A stretch of 64,000 nucleotides of DNA from Syntrophus gentianae (GCF_900109885.1 NZ_FOBS01000012.1:37206-101205); one strand, 5' to 3'. Shown: positions 25,912-34,240, counted from the first letter of the stretch. The notes: generated by a model from the sequence alone, not told the origin. Made by a program: numbers and translations.

Positions 25912-26736
25912 CTACTTTTTCAACCTTTTCCTTATCCCTATCAATGTGATCAGACCGGTGCCGAAAAGCAGGGCTGCAGCGTTGATGGGCACGGGCTTAG
26001 GTGGCTTAGGCGGTTCCTTCGGCTCATCAGGTTTATCCTGGGGATCATCGTGAGAAGGCGTCCGTGGCTCATCCGGAGAAGAATGGGGAATAATGATCCC
26101 GGGGGGGACAACGTGATTGGTGCTTGACAGTGTCCTCTCAACGATTTCTTCAGGGATGGCGCTCTCAACGGATTCGGGAGGCGCCGAATAATTATTGACA
26201 TTTATCGGCTGTGGCCCTGCGGCAGGCTCTGCCTCCAACTCCGGCTCTGCATAGACAGGGGGGGCTGCAGCGTAACTGTTACAGCACATCGTTCTCACCG
26301 TTGTAACTCCGTCTGTAATAAATCCGTCACCAGCGGGCAGTTTAATCGGTGTCTTCTTACGAAAGATCTTATCGTCTTTTCTGTAATGCACATAGGCGTG
26401 CATCGCTTTATCCAGTTTACCCATTTTGGCATTTTCCCATTTGAAACCTGAGAAATGTTTGTTCAGTACTGGATCGCTGTTCACCGTTTTACGGAAATCC
26501 TCAATAGAATGAATGGAGTTTTTAGCACATAACCCGTACCATTTTCCGTTTCCTTCGAAGCTTGCATCCTCAAAATCCTGTTTAACAGGTTCTTTCTGAG
26601 TCGTATTGATTTTCTGAACGGTGGGTTGAACCGTTGTCGTGCTTGCTTCTTTCGCGATGAAGTAAAGTGCGATGGTAAGAGCAGCCAAAATTATGACGAT
26701 TGTGATACTCCGTCGACGACGATTGAGCTGATTCAC
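25912..26736 (-). CDS. Unknown exported protein with VPLPA-like C-terminal sorting signal
   Basis: The 274-residue protein has an N-terminal membrane anchor after a basic RRRR stretch (about 5-27). A soluble domain (about 55-155) contains three cysteines and basic Lys-rich strands. A long Pro/Glu/Asp spacer (about 160-245) follows. The end VPINAAALLFGTG, then a hydrophobic stretch and IRKRLKK, matches the VPLPA-CTERM pattern of sorting motif, transmembrane helix and basic tail recognised by exosortases. A second tagged protein lies at 40.7 kb. I do not recognise the central domain. Confidence 0.75.
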   Translation of the reverse strand: MNQLNRRRRSITIVIILAALTIALYFIAKEASTTTVQPTVQKINTTQKEPVKQDFEDASFEGNGKWYGLCAKNSIHSIEDFRKTVNSDPVLNKHFSGFKWENAKMGKLDKAMHAYVHYRKDDKIFRKKTPIKLPAGDGFITDGVTTVRTMCCNSYAAAPPVYAEPELEAEPAAGPQPINVNNYSAPPESVESAIPEEIVERTLSSTNHVVPPGIIIPHSSPDEPRTPSHDDPQDKPDEPKEPPKPPKPVPINAAALLFGTGLITLIGIRKRLKK

Positions 26737-27057
26737 AAATATAACTCCCTTCTCAAGATATCAGCTTGTTGTTGTCTTTATATGAATTCATCGGCTGAAA
26801 TGGCCGATTTCTTAAAAAATAATTCTAAACGGATTTGCTGTTTCGATGTGCAGATGCAATTAAAGATCCACGGTAAATCATGATCTCTCAAAAACAGATT
26901 GATCGGGCTTTGTGCGGCTTCCAATATGCATTGACAGGCAAAATGGCTGGTTTTATACTTCAAACGTCGTAGAAATCTCTTAGATGCCGTCCTGTAAGAG
27001 ATACGCCTGGCGTTTTCCTATCGTTGCCTATCCTCAAAGGGCTGAGCACGCACTTCT
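26737..27057. other. Intergenic region upstream of lapG
   Basis: AT-rich, divergent promoter region between the VPLPA-tagged gene (minus) and lapG (plus). No gene, and no recognisable c-di-GMP riboswitch. Confidence 0.4.
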
Positions 27058-27720
27058 ATGCAGAAAACGGGATTGATCATATGGATTCTGGGAATTCTCT
27101 TTGGACTGATCGTCTTCAGACCGGGCATGGCGGCTGATAGATTTCATATCGATGAGGAGGTCCTGAAAAAAGCGGAGGAAAGATTTGGCAGGGCTGCACC
27201 GGCGCGGCTGATTTCCTGGGAAAATCTTATTCGTCAGGGGCAGGGCAACTCAGACCTGGAGAAGCTCGAGAAGGTCAATTCTTTCTTTAACAGAAGCCTT
27301 TCCTATGTTGATGACATCCAAATCTGGGGCGTGAATGATTACTGGGCGACGCCGATAGAGTTTATCAGTCTGGGCGCCGGTGATTGTGAAGATTATGCCA
27401 TTGCCAAATATTTTACCTTGAAGGCCATGGGAGTCTCGGAAAGCAAATTAAACATTGCCTATGTAAAAGCTCTGGAGATAAACAAACCTCACATGGTCCT
27501 TTCCTATTACAGTAAACCCGCTGAAGAACCCTTGATTCTCGATAATCTTATTCATGCCATAAAGCCTTCTTCGCAGCGGAGTGATTTAGTGCCGATATTC
27601 AGTTTCAACGGTTCCGGACTCTGGATGGCTCAGCAGCGCGGGCGAGGGGATATGACCGCCAGCAGCCGGCTCCGGAAATGGAGGGAACTCCTCACACGAA
27701 TATCGGAAGAAAAATTCTGA
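27058..27720 (+). CDS. lapG: LapG-type periplasmic transglutaminase-like cysteine protease
   Basis: LapG cuts the N-terminus of large surface adhesins in the periplasm when released by LapD, detaching biofilm cells. The 220-residue product has a signal peptide (about 1-25). Its transglutaminase-like triad is Cys110 (GAGDCEDYA), His145 (KPHMVL) and Asp162 (ILDN), with spacing close to Pseudomonas LapG. The lapD gene follows 14 bases downstream. No LapA-like giant adhesin with a TAAG-type cleavage site, and no type I secretion gene, is in the window, so the target is encoded elsewhere. Confidence 0.92.
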   Translation: MQKTGLIIWILGILFGLIVFRPGMAADRFHIDEEVLKKAEERFGRAAPARLISWENLIRQGQGNSDLEKLEKVNSFFNRSLSYVDDIQIWGVNDYWATPIEFISLGAGDCEDYAIAKYFTLKAMGVSESKLNIAYVKALEINKPHMVLSYYSKPAEEPLILDNLIHAIKPSSQRSDLVPIFSFNGSGLWMAQQRGRGDMTASSRLRKWRELLTRISEEKF

Positions 27721-27734
27721 ATAAGGGGTCGAAA

Positions 27735-29714
27735 ATGACACTCTATCGACAGCTCGTCATCTTTACCTTGGTGCTTTTCCTTATCCTCTTTACGGGAACA
27801 TGGGTGGTCACCTTCAACAGCACCCGTTCTTTCCTGATCAATCAGTTGGAATCCCATGCGCAGGATACGGCGACGTCACTGGGACTGGCGCTGTCACAAC
27901 GGGCGATCGAGAAAGACAAGGCCGGTATCGAAAGCATGATCGACGCCGTTTTCGACCGTGGCTATTACCGGACCATTAAATTCGTTGACATCGAAGGAAA
28001 AGTGATCCTGGAGCGCAATCTTGCCGTCGCCGTCGAAAATGTCCCGGCCTGGTTTATTGACCTTGCTCCACTGGATGCCCCCGAGGCAAACGCAAATGTC
28101 ATGGCAGGATGGCGGCAGGCAGGAAGGATCTATGTGAAGAGTCATCCCGGATACGCCTATCATGCGCTGTGGGAGGACGGTGCAAGGATGACCTTGTGGT
28201 TTGTCGCCTGTGGTATTTTCGTGTTTTTGTTTGGAGGTCTCGGATTACGGTTCCTTCTGAAACCGCTTGTCCTCGTGCAGCGCCAGGCGGACGCGATCTG
28301 CAGAAAGGAGTACGAAAGTCAGGAGCCCCTGCCGCGGACAAAGGAACTTCGGCAGGTGGTTATCGCCATGAATCGGATGACCGGTAAAGTGAAGGAGATG
28401 TTCGAGGAGCAGGCCGTTTTTGCAGAGGGGTTCCGGGAACACGCCTATCGAGATCCCTTGACCGGTTTGGGAAATCGCCGTTATTTCGAAGCTCAGATGC
28501 GGGCGAGACAGGAACAGGGGGAGGGAGCCGGAGGCGGTATTCTCTTATTGGTCCAGATCCACGATCTCCAACAGCTCAACCGGCAGAGAGGCCTTCAGGC
28601 CGGCGACGAGTTGTTGAAAGCGGCTAGCCTGATCCTGCAGGGCACGGCACAACCCTATCCTAACTGCATCCTTGCCCGTCTTACAGGGGGAGACTTTGCT
28701 CTTTTCCTGCCGGATTCGCCAACCTGGGAAGCCCCGCAGATTGCGGAAGAGATGGCAAGTGCCTTAAGCCGTCTGGCCGAGCGGAAACTATCCGTCGCGG
28801 AGAATGTCACTCATATCGGCGTCGTGACCTGTGATGTTCCCACCGCTTTCGGCAGCTTGCTGTCGGAGTCCGATCTGTCCTTGAGGACGGCGCAGCAAAA
28901 GGGCCCCAACGCCTGGCACGTGCGGGGAATCTCCAAGGAGACGGAAAGATTGCCTGCCGGAGAGCAGCAATGGAAGCGAACACTCGAAGATGTCCTGCAG
29001 GCAAGGAGAATTCGGCTCGATGGTCAGCCTGTGGTAAGGACGGAAGACCGGAGCGAATGCCTTCACATCGAAATCTTTTCGAAGATTGTCCGCGGGGAGG
29101 ACGGTGAGGAATTTCGTGCGGAACTCTTTCTGCCCTTTGCCGAGCGTCTGGGGCTGGTTTCTCTCCTGGATCGAGTTGTCCTGGAAGAGGCGATGCGCCT
29201 CGACAGGCGACAACTCGGCGTCGACACCGTAGCTGTGAATATTTCCCCGACCTCTCTAAATGACGATGTCTTCCGGGACTGGCTGTCCGCGGCCCTGAAG
29301 GCCCTTCCTCCATCAGCCCCGCGCTTTGCCTTCGAATTCGCCGAATTCGGGGCGATCCGCAATCTGGCTTCGGTCAAAGAGTTTCGGGAGAATATCCAGC
29401 AGTGGGGCCACCTCATGGCGCTCGATCATTACGGCCAGAGTCTGTCCAAACTGAGCTATCTGCGCTTCCTTCGTCCGGACTACGTGAAGGTCGACCGCGC
29501 TTATACGGAAGAATTGAAGGATGCGTCGAGCGATAGCCGATTCTATATGGGGTCGCTCTGTAGCGTCGCCCACAGCATCGATGTCATGGTGATCGCGGAG
29601 GGGGTGGAGACGGAAGAGCAGCTTGAGCTGCTCAGAGGGCTGAATGTCGACGGCATGCAGGGATATGCCATCGATCGTCCGAAACCGATGGCAGAAAATC
29701 CAGCGGGCAGGTAG
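27735..29714 (+). CDS. lapD: LapD-type c-di-GMP receptor with degenerate GGDEF and EAL domains
   Basis: LapD senses cytoplasmic c-di-GMP with an inactive EAL domain and sequesters LapG in the periplasm. The 659-residue protein has a membrane segment at about 6-26. The periplasmic LapD/MoxY-type domain (about 27-152) includes the conserved LPLDA-like stretch and GWRQAGRIYV. A second membrane segment lies at about 154-178, followed by HAMP, GGDEF (about 235-390) and EAL (about 405-655). The GGDEF signature is changed to TGGDF, and the EAL start has no Glu-Ala-Leu, so both should be enzymatically dead. The ATG at 27735 follows AAGGGG and gives a proper N-terminal membrane helix; an earlier frame overlaps lapG. 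Confidence 0.92.
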   Translation: MTLYRQLVIFTLVLFLILFTGTWVVTFNSTRSFLINQLESHAQDTATSLGLALSQRAIEKDKAGIESMIDAVFDRGYYRTIKFVDIEGKVILERNLAVAVENVPAWFIDLAPLDAPEANANVMAGWRQAGRIYVKSHPGYAYHALWEDGARMTLWFVACGIFVFLFGGLGLRFLLKPLVLVQRQADAICRKEYESQEPLPRTKELRQVVIAMNRMTGKVKEMFEEQAVFAEGFREHAYRDPLTGLGNRRYFEAQMRARQEQGEGAGGGILLLVQIHDLQQLNRQRGLQAGDELLKAASLILQGTAQPYPNCILARLTGGDFALFLPDSPTWEAPQIAEEMASALSRLAERKLSVAENVTHIGVVTCDVPTAFGSLLSESDLSLRTAQQKGPNAWHVRGISKETERLPAGEQQWKRTLEDVLQARRIRLDGQPVVRTEDRSECLHIEIFSKIVRGEDGEEFRAELFLPFAERLGLVSLLDRVVLEEAMRLDRRQLGVDTVAVNISPTSLNDDVFRDWLSAALKALPPSAPRFAFEFAEFGAIRNLASVKEFRENIQQWGHLMALDHYGQSLSKLSYLRFLRPDYVKVDRAYTEELKDASSDSRFYMGSLCSVAHSIDVMVIAEGVETEEQLELLRGLNVDGMQGYAIDRPKPMAENPAGR

Positions 29715-29731
29715 CACAATTTCCTGAAAAT

Positions 29732-29761
29732 CTGAATCTTCCCGTTTGCGAGGAGATTCAG
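29732..29761. terminator. Inverted repeat between convergent lapD and a lipoprotein gene
   Basis: CTGAATCT (29732-29739) pairs with AGATTCAG (29754-29761). There is no T-tract, so it is only a weak bidirectional terminator candidate. Confidence 0.3.
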
Positions 29762-30096
29762 GGATTCAACCCCCTTTTTTTCAATTCCATGCGGACATCG
29801 ATCCGGCGTTTTCTCAGTTCATCCGCCGTGTATCCCCCAGACCCCGTTCCCACTCCGAGGCCAACCCCGCTATGATGGCCGAAAGTCCCTATTCCAAACC
29901 CGAATTCCGGTCCCTGCGACATTTCCTGGCGCTGGATTTCATCGTCCAGACGATAAAAATAGCGAAGAAGATCCTCATTCCCCATTTTCAGATAATCCTC
30001 GGCAAGCAATTCCTGCGTGCGGGTCGTGCATCCGGCAGCAATCAACAGGACCGCAACCATAAAAAGCGAGAGGGTGATTTTTCTGCTTCTGTTCAT
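29758..30096 (-). CDS. Small lipoprotein of unknown function
   Basis: The 112-residue protein has a signal peptide with lipobox IAAGC (about residue 22). A charged helix follows (LLAEDYLKMGNEDLLRYFYRLDDEI), then a glycine-rich GVGLGVGTGSGGY segment and a final basic helix. I do not recognise a family. AGAGGAG before the ATG at 30096 sets the start; the longer frame has no signal peptide at its end. It converges on lapD and may be an envelope partner, but there is no direct evidence. Confidence 0.75.
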   Translation of the reverse strand: MNRSRKITLSLFMVAVLLIAAGCTTRTQELLAEDYLKMGNEDLLRYFYRLDDEIQRQEMSQGPEFGFGIGTFGHHSGVGLGVGTGSGGYTADELRKRRIDVRMELKKRGLNP

Positions 30097-30287
30097 TCTG
30101 CATCTCCTCTTATTGACTATTCTGACGTTTTCCAGACAAACGTGTTCAGAGAATTGTTCGGTGAAACCCGATTTGCCGAATATTTTAATGGAATCAACTC
30201 CGTTTGTCATTCACAATCGATGAAGGTCCGAAGTATGATGTTGAGAGAGCACGGAATAAAAGGTACAGAGCAGAAGAGGATCATCCT

Positions 30288-31133
30288 ATGACAGTCATCG
30301 AGGTCATCAAAAGAAGAAAATCCTGTCGCACCTATAGCCGTCAGACAATTGAACCCTGGAAATTGGCGGAATTGAGAAAGTTTCTGGCGTCGAATAATGA
30401 AGCGCCATTCGGAAGCAGATTCCGCTTTCACCTTCTGGATTTCGACGAATTGGAAATCGGTGAACTTAGAAAGCTGACTACCTACGGCGTCATCCAGGGA
30501 GCCCGGCACTTTGTCGTCGGCGCTGTGGAAAAACAGCCGAAGGCTATGGAAGATTTCGGCTATGGCATGGAGAGGAATATTTTGAAAGCAACCTCTCTGG
30601 AGTTGGGGACCTGCATCCTCGGAGGCACATTCAAAAGAAGTGGATTTGCCGATAAAATCAAAATGAGAAAGGACGAAGTCCTACCCGTGATCAGTCCCAT
30701 CGGTTATCCCAGGGATAACATGTCGTTCACCGACAGGGTGTTTCGTCTGGTTGCGGCATCAGACCGACGGAAACCCTGGGATGAGCTTTTTTATCATGAT
30801 AACGGTGATGCGCTTTCTCCTGAGGCCCCAGAATTGGAAGAATATAAAACGCCACTTGAATGTGTCCGGCTGGCTCCTTCCGCATCGAATAAGCAGCCCT
30901 GGCGGATTGTATGGGCCGGCGATTCAAAAATCTTTCATTTTTATCTCAAGAGAACCCCTGGATATGAGAAATTGATCAAAGAGATAAAACTCCAGAACGT
31001 CGATATGGGCATTGCCCTGTGTCATTTCCAATTATCGGCGAAAGAACTAGGATTGAACGGAAGCTGGAGTGTTTTCAATCTGGAAAGACGAAAAGAGAAC
31101 TGGGAGTATCTTGCAAGCTGGGTAGGCCACTGA
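30288..31133 (+). CDS. Nitroreductase-family flavoprotein (TM1586-type)
   Basis: The 281-residue protein is a double-domain nitroreductase fold like TM1586. The N-terminal part has RRKSCRTYSRQTIE near residue 9 (FMN phosphate contacts), and there is a second half with LAPSASNKQPWR near 200. A GTCILGGTFKRSGF segment lies in the middle. It probably reduces quinones, flavins or nitro compounds with NAD(P)H; the substrate is unknown. AGAGGA lies before the ATG at 30288; the upstream in-frame ATG at 30204 lacks one. Confidence 0.88.
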   Translation: MTVIEVIKRRKSCRTYSRQTIEPWKLAELRKFLASNNEAPFGSRFRFHLLDFDELEIGELRKLTTYGVIQGARHFVVGAVEKQPKAMEDFGYGMERNILKATSLELGTCILGGTFKRSGFADKIKMRKDEVLPVISPIGYPRDNMSFTDRVFRLVAASDRRKPWDELFYHDNGDALSPEAPELEEYKTPLECVRLAPSASNKQPWRIVWAGDSKIFHFYLKRTPGYEKLIKEIKLQNVDMGIALCHFQLSAKELGLNGSWSVFNLERRKENWEYLASWVGH

Positions 31134-31201
31134 TCTCCTATATAGATCCGCTTCGGATTTGTTTCCGCGATTTTCATAATATTTTAATTCAAGAAGCAAA
31201 A

Positions 31202-31231
31202 ATGGGCAGGGTCGATATCGACCCTGCCCAT
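31202..31231. repeat. Perfect 30-bp palindrome after the nitroreductase gene
   Basis: The palindrome has arms ATGGGCAGGGTCGAT and its complement, centred on 31216/31217. It is flanked by AAAAA on the left, which reads as TTTTT on the minus strand. It is likely a terminator, although its T-tract serves minus-strand transcription and the known upstream gene is on the plus strand. Confidence 0.55.
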
Positions 31232-31420
31232 GTAATCCTAAGCGAGCTCTTATTTACATTGTACTTTTCGGTAAACAATGAAAAATTATTGTAATGATGC
31301 CGTGTCGTTATCCTTCATTTGACGGCCGATATAGAAGCTTTTGGCATTTTAATTGTTGAAACTCTTCACCTTTAGATTTAAGCTGCTGCCATATTTCAGG
31401 CGGAAGGGAGGTGAAAAAAA

Positions 31421-31789
31421 GTGAAGAAATCCATGGTTCTCATGATGTTGTTGAGCCTGATGCTGATCATATCATATGGTTGCGCATCAAAGGACTACGT
31501 AAAGCAGCAGATCGATCCTCTGGTGGACAGAATCAACAAACTGGAAGCCAGCAGTTCATCCAATGCGTCGCAGGTGGGAGAAAGACTCAATAAACTGGAA
31601 GCCGGCAGCCGGACTGCTCAAGCTGATGCGGAAAAGGCGAAGAAAGACGCTGCAGAAGCTTTGCAGATTTCAAAAGATAATCGTAGCCAGAATGAAATGG
31701 CTGCGGAAAGGGCCGAGGCTGCGGCAAGAAAGTCTGAAGCAGCAGCCAAGAAGGCTGAAAAGGCTTTTGAGCTTCACCAGAAAAAATAG
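31421..31789 (+). CDS. Lpp-like alanine-rich coiled-coil lipoprotein, copy B
   Basis: This 122-residue lipoprotein starts like copy A at 5.5 kb (MKKS). It has a lipobox SYGC (Cys21). A helical repeat region follows, with two INKLEA/LNKLEA heptad blocks (about 38-65) and then an Ala/Lys/Glu zipper to the end at Lys-Lys. Lpp-like outer-membrane tethers have this build. The start is GTG, supported by GGGAGGTGA at 31406-31414. Two L,D-transpeptidase genes follow, as they also neighbour copy A. Attachment to peptidoglycan is inferred. Confidence 0.85.
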   Translation: MKKSMVLMMLLSLMLIISYGCASKDYVKQQIDPLVDRINKLEASSSSNASQVGERLNKLEAGSRTAQADAEKAKKDAAEALQISKDNRSQNEMAAERAEAAARKSEAAAKKAEKAFELHQKK

Positions 31790-31800
31790 GTCGTTTTTTT

Positions 31801-31844
31801 TGGGGCCGGACTCCCGGTAAAATAGTTTACAGGGGGCGGCCCCA
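31801..31844. repeat. Inverted repeat between convergent lipoprotein and transpeptidase genes
   Basis: TGGGGCCG (31801-31808) pairs with CGGCCCCA (31837-31844). T residues precede rather than follow it on the plus strand, so it is an atypical terminator. Confidence 0.35.
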
Positions 31845-31929
31845 TCGATTTATGTCACAGAGTCGCCCTTTGGTGACTGCCCTCCTTCCCCATAGCCGTC
31901 TTGTGGGCCTAACCGATTTCAGGCGGTTC

Positions 31930-32808
31930 TCAGTTGGATATATCCGTCGGTATCCCGTCTTTCTTTTCGAAAGTTTTACGCAACTTCGTAACATCCGTCT
32001 TTCCCAGCAGACCTCTTTTGATCAGCAATGCCGCTGCGTCTGACAGCGTTACTTCAGTGTACGGGTCGTTGTGAACTTCCAGATAAACCCTGTCGCCCTG
32101 GATGCCCACTTTGATAGGCTGGCGGACGATGGTTACCCGGACGCCGTTTGGTACCAGGGTGAAAAGAATGGGGATGTCTTCCGGGTAAAGCCTTATGCAG
32201 CCGTGACTGGCCATTCTGCCAACGGCAAAAGGCCGGTTGGTGCCGTGAATGAGGATGCTTTGATCGGACAGTCTCAACGCGTGAGTACCCAGGGGGTTGT
32301 CCGGTCCGGGGGGAACCACCGGCGGCAGTTCCGGCTTTTCGAGCCGGATGGATTCGGGGACATGCCAGGCCGGGTTGGCGATCTTCTCCGTCACCTTGAA
32401 TTCCCCGACGGGCGTATAGTGCCCTTCGCTGCCGATTCCGATCGGAAACGTCTCTACGAACGGTGATCCCCCTGATTCAAAGAAATAATAAAGGCGAAAC
32501 TCGGAGAGATTGATGAGAATCCGTTCCGAAGTTTCTACGTCGGGCAGTATCCACATTGTCGGGATCGTGACCGTTGCTCCCTCTTCCGGCACAAAAGGAT
32601 CCAGGCCTGGATTCGCCTCGGTGATTTCGTTGTAGCCGAGCTCGAATTTCCGGGCGATCTCAATCAGAGATTCTCCTTTCTGCACGGTGTAGGTCTTGAT
32701 GGCCCCTTCAACCGTGTCCGACGGCGCCAGGGAAAAAAACTCCCCCTTTGCCCCGGCAGGCGGCAGGATCAAAGTCAGCAAAAAAAATAATAAAATTATT
32801 CTTGTCAT
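31930..32808 (-). CDS. L,D-transpeptidase with LysM domain (ErfK/YbiS type)
   Basis: The 292-residue periplasmic protein has a signal peptide (about 1-20), a LysM domain (about 38-84) and a YkuD domain (about 96-240). The catalytic residues are His188 (IHGTN) and Cys204 (ASHGCIRLYPED). It is closely similar in layout to the LysM enzyme at 6.0-7.3 kb but lacks the SPOR domain and lipobox. E. coli ErfK, YbiS and YcfS of this layout attach Lpp to peptidoglycan. It converges on the Lpp-like gene copy B, which makes a substrate-enzyme relation plausible. Confidence 0.92.
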   Translation of the reverse strand: MTRIILLFFLLTLILPPAGAKGEFFSLAPSDTVEGAIKTYTVQKGESLIEIARKFELGYNEITEANPGLDPFVPEEGATVTIPTMWILPDVETSERILINLSEFRLYYFFESGGSPFVETFPIGIGSEGHYTPVGEFKVTEKIANPAWHVPESIRLEKPELPPVVPPGPDNPLGTHALRLSDQSILIHGTNRPFAVGRMASHGCIRLYPEDIPILFTLVPNGVRVTIVRQPIKVGIQGDRVYLEVHNDPYTEVTLSDAAALLIKRGLLGKTDVTKLRKTFEKKDGIPTDISN

Positions 32809-32930
32809 AGAGATAATAAATAATTATTTAGGAAAAGAAATGTTTTCCAGTCTATTCTGCCTTCGGCTTGGAATGCCTTTGGCAAGAATTATTTTCGACG
32901 TATAATAATTTCTCGGAGCATACATGAATC

Positions 32931-33677
32931 ATGTTGAATTGTAAACGCACAGGATGCATTGCCTTTTCTCTTGTTGTTATCTGGTTGATGACAGTGGCTC
33001 CCGGATATGGCAATGGAGCCAGGGTTTCGGATACTTCCGATTCTTCTCTTTACGAAGAAAACGGTGTTGAGCGAGTCCTCCAGTCCATCGGCCCAAAGGC
33101 GGAGGCCCGCATAAGGCCCTTTTTCGATCGGGCCCACATTCCTTACCCCTCTTCCCGACTTGGCTTTGTCGTGGTGAAAGAAGAAATGGCGCTTGAAGTC
33201 TGGGCCGAAAGCGACGGGAAATGGGTGCATGTGCGCGACTATGAGATCCTGGCCGCAAGCGGCTGGCACGGTCCCAAGCTGAGAAGGGGGGATCGTCAGG
33301 TTCCCGAGGGCATCTATCAGATTGTCGCCCTGAACCCCGCCAGCCGGTTTCACCTGTCCATGAAAATCAATTACCCCAATGATTACGACCTCCAGAAAGC
33401 CCGTGACGAAAACAGGACGAACCTGGGCGGCGACATCTTCATTCATGGCAAGGATAAATCACACGGCTGCCTTGCGGTCGGCGATGCTGCCATTGAAGAG
33501 CTTTTTGTCCTGGTTGCAAAAACGGGTACGAGCAATGTGGAGGTGGTCATCACCCCCCATGATATGAGAAAGTACGGCCCCAACCCAAGCAGAGTTTCCA
33601 AACCCTCATGGATCCCGGACCTGTATAACACAATCTGGCAGGAGCTTTCCAAATATAAGGTCAGGGAAGGCGCTTGA
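32931..33677 (+). CDS. L,D-transpeptidase, YafK-like
   Basis: The 248-residue periplasmic protein has an N-terminal signal or anchor (about 8-27). The catalytic domain (about 75-235) has His172 (IHGKDKS) and Cys180 (SHGCLAVGD). The SHGC motif and the long segment between strands match YafK-like proteins; E. coli YafK (DpaA) cleaves Lpp from peptidoglycan. Whether this one cross-links or hydrolyses cannot be told. It is divergent from the LysM transpeptidase, and the 122-base gap is AT-rich. Confidence 0.88.
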   Translation: MLNCKRTGCIAFSLVVIWLMTVAPGYGNGARVSDTSDSSLYEENGVERVLQSIGPKAEARIRPFFDRAHIPYPSSRLGFVVVKEEMALEVWAESDGKWVHVRDYEILAASGWHGPKLRRGDRQVPEGIYQIVALNPASRFHLSMKINYPNDYDLQKARDENRTNLGGDIFIHGKDKSHGCLAVGDAAIEELFVLVAKTGTSNVEVVITPHDMRKYGPNPSRVSKPSWIPDLYNTIWQELSKYKVREGA

Positions 33678-33757
33678 TCGAAAGCCGATAAAGTAGCGGC
33701 CCGATCCTCCATTAAAGGGTTGGGTATCGAAAGAATAGCGAACAGCCGTGCCTTTTT

Positions 33758-34240
33758 TTATGCCGGAGTAGAGCTGCCCTCGTCGGATTCCCTGTCGTTG
33801 TTTTCCTTTACTTCCTCTTCCCGCAGCATTTTGAAGACAAGGGCGTAAAAGCGGTCCTGTTCAGAGATGTAAACCCAGCCCAGTTGAGACTGGCAGTTCT
33901 TACAGAGCTGAATCTGCCAGGTATAGCCGCGGAACCATGAATATCCATGGGAGATTCCGCCGTAGCCGATGCAGCCGGGGGCATTGCGAAAACAACCCAG
34001 AACAATCGGGTATCCCAGATTGTTAAATCGATACTCGTGCCGACCACGAATCTTGATCTTCTCCCTCACCTTTGTGATCGGATGGCCGCAGGCCGCACAA
34101 AGCAGATTTTTCTGCAGAATCTTGTCGTCTACTTCATTCTCGAAAATCGAAAAGTCCCACGTCAAATAGGTCAGGTGATCCGTCTGGTTGCCCGTTAAGA
34201 GATATTCCGGTGACATGCTTGCTTTCTTGTCAAAATCCAT
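33758..34240 (-). CDS. Bacterial CULT-domain (cereblon-like) protein
   Basis: The 160-residue protein is nearly a single CULT domain, the ligand-binding domain of human cereblon that binds thalidomide and cyclic imide degrons. The zinc cysteines are Cys48, Cys51 (CAAC) and Cys113, Cys116 (CKNC). The three cage tryptophans are Trp102, Trp108 and Trp122. Their spacing (6 and 14) is the same as in cereblon (W380, W386, W400) and Magnetospirillum MsCI4. The SWFxGYxW and LGW contexts match too. The N-terminal 45 residues and the acidic tail are not conserved. It is cytoplasmic with no signal peptide. The bacterial function is unknown. A GDT1-type exporter gene lies 101 bases upstream on the same strand. 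Confidence 0.9.
   Translation of the reverse strand: MDFDKKASMSPEYLLTGNQTDHLTYLTWDFSIFENEVDDKILQKNLLCAACGHPITKVREKIKIRGRHEYRFNNLGYPIVLGCFRNAPGCIGYGGISHGYSWFRGYTWQIQLCKNCQSQLGWVYISEQDRFYALVFKMLREEEVKENNDRESDEGSSTPA

Noticed and set aside
26940..27057. Possible c-di-GMP (GEMM) riboswitch before lapG
   Set aside because: Only a short GCACGCAC resemblance; the rest of the conserved core is absent and the gene starts too soon after it.
29758..30210. Longer form of the small lipoprotein starting at 30210
   Set aside because: It would bury the lipoprotein signal 38 residues inside; the ATG at 30096 has AGAGGAG upstream.
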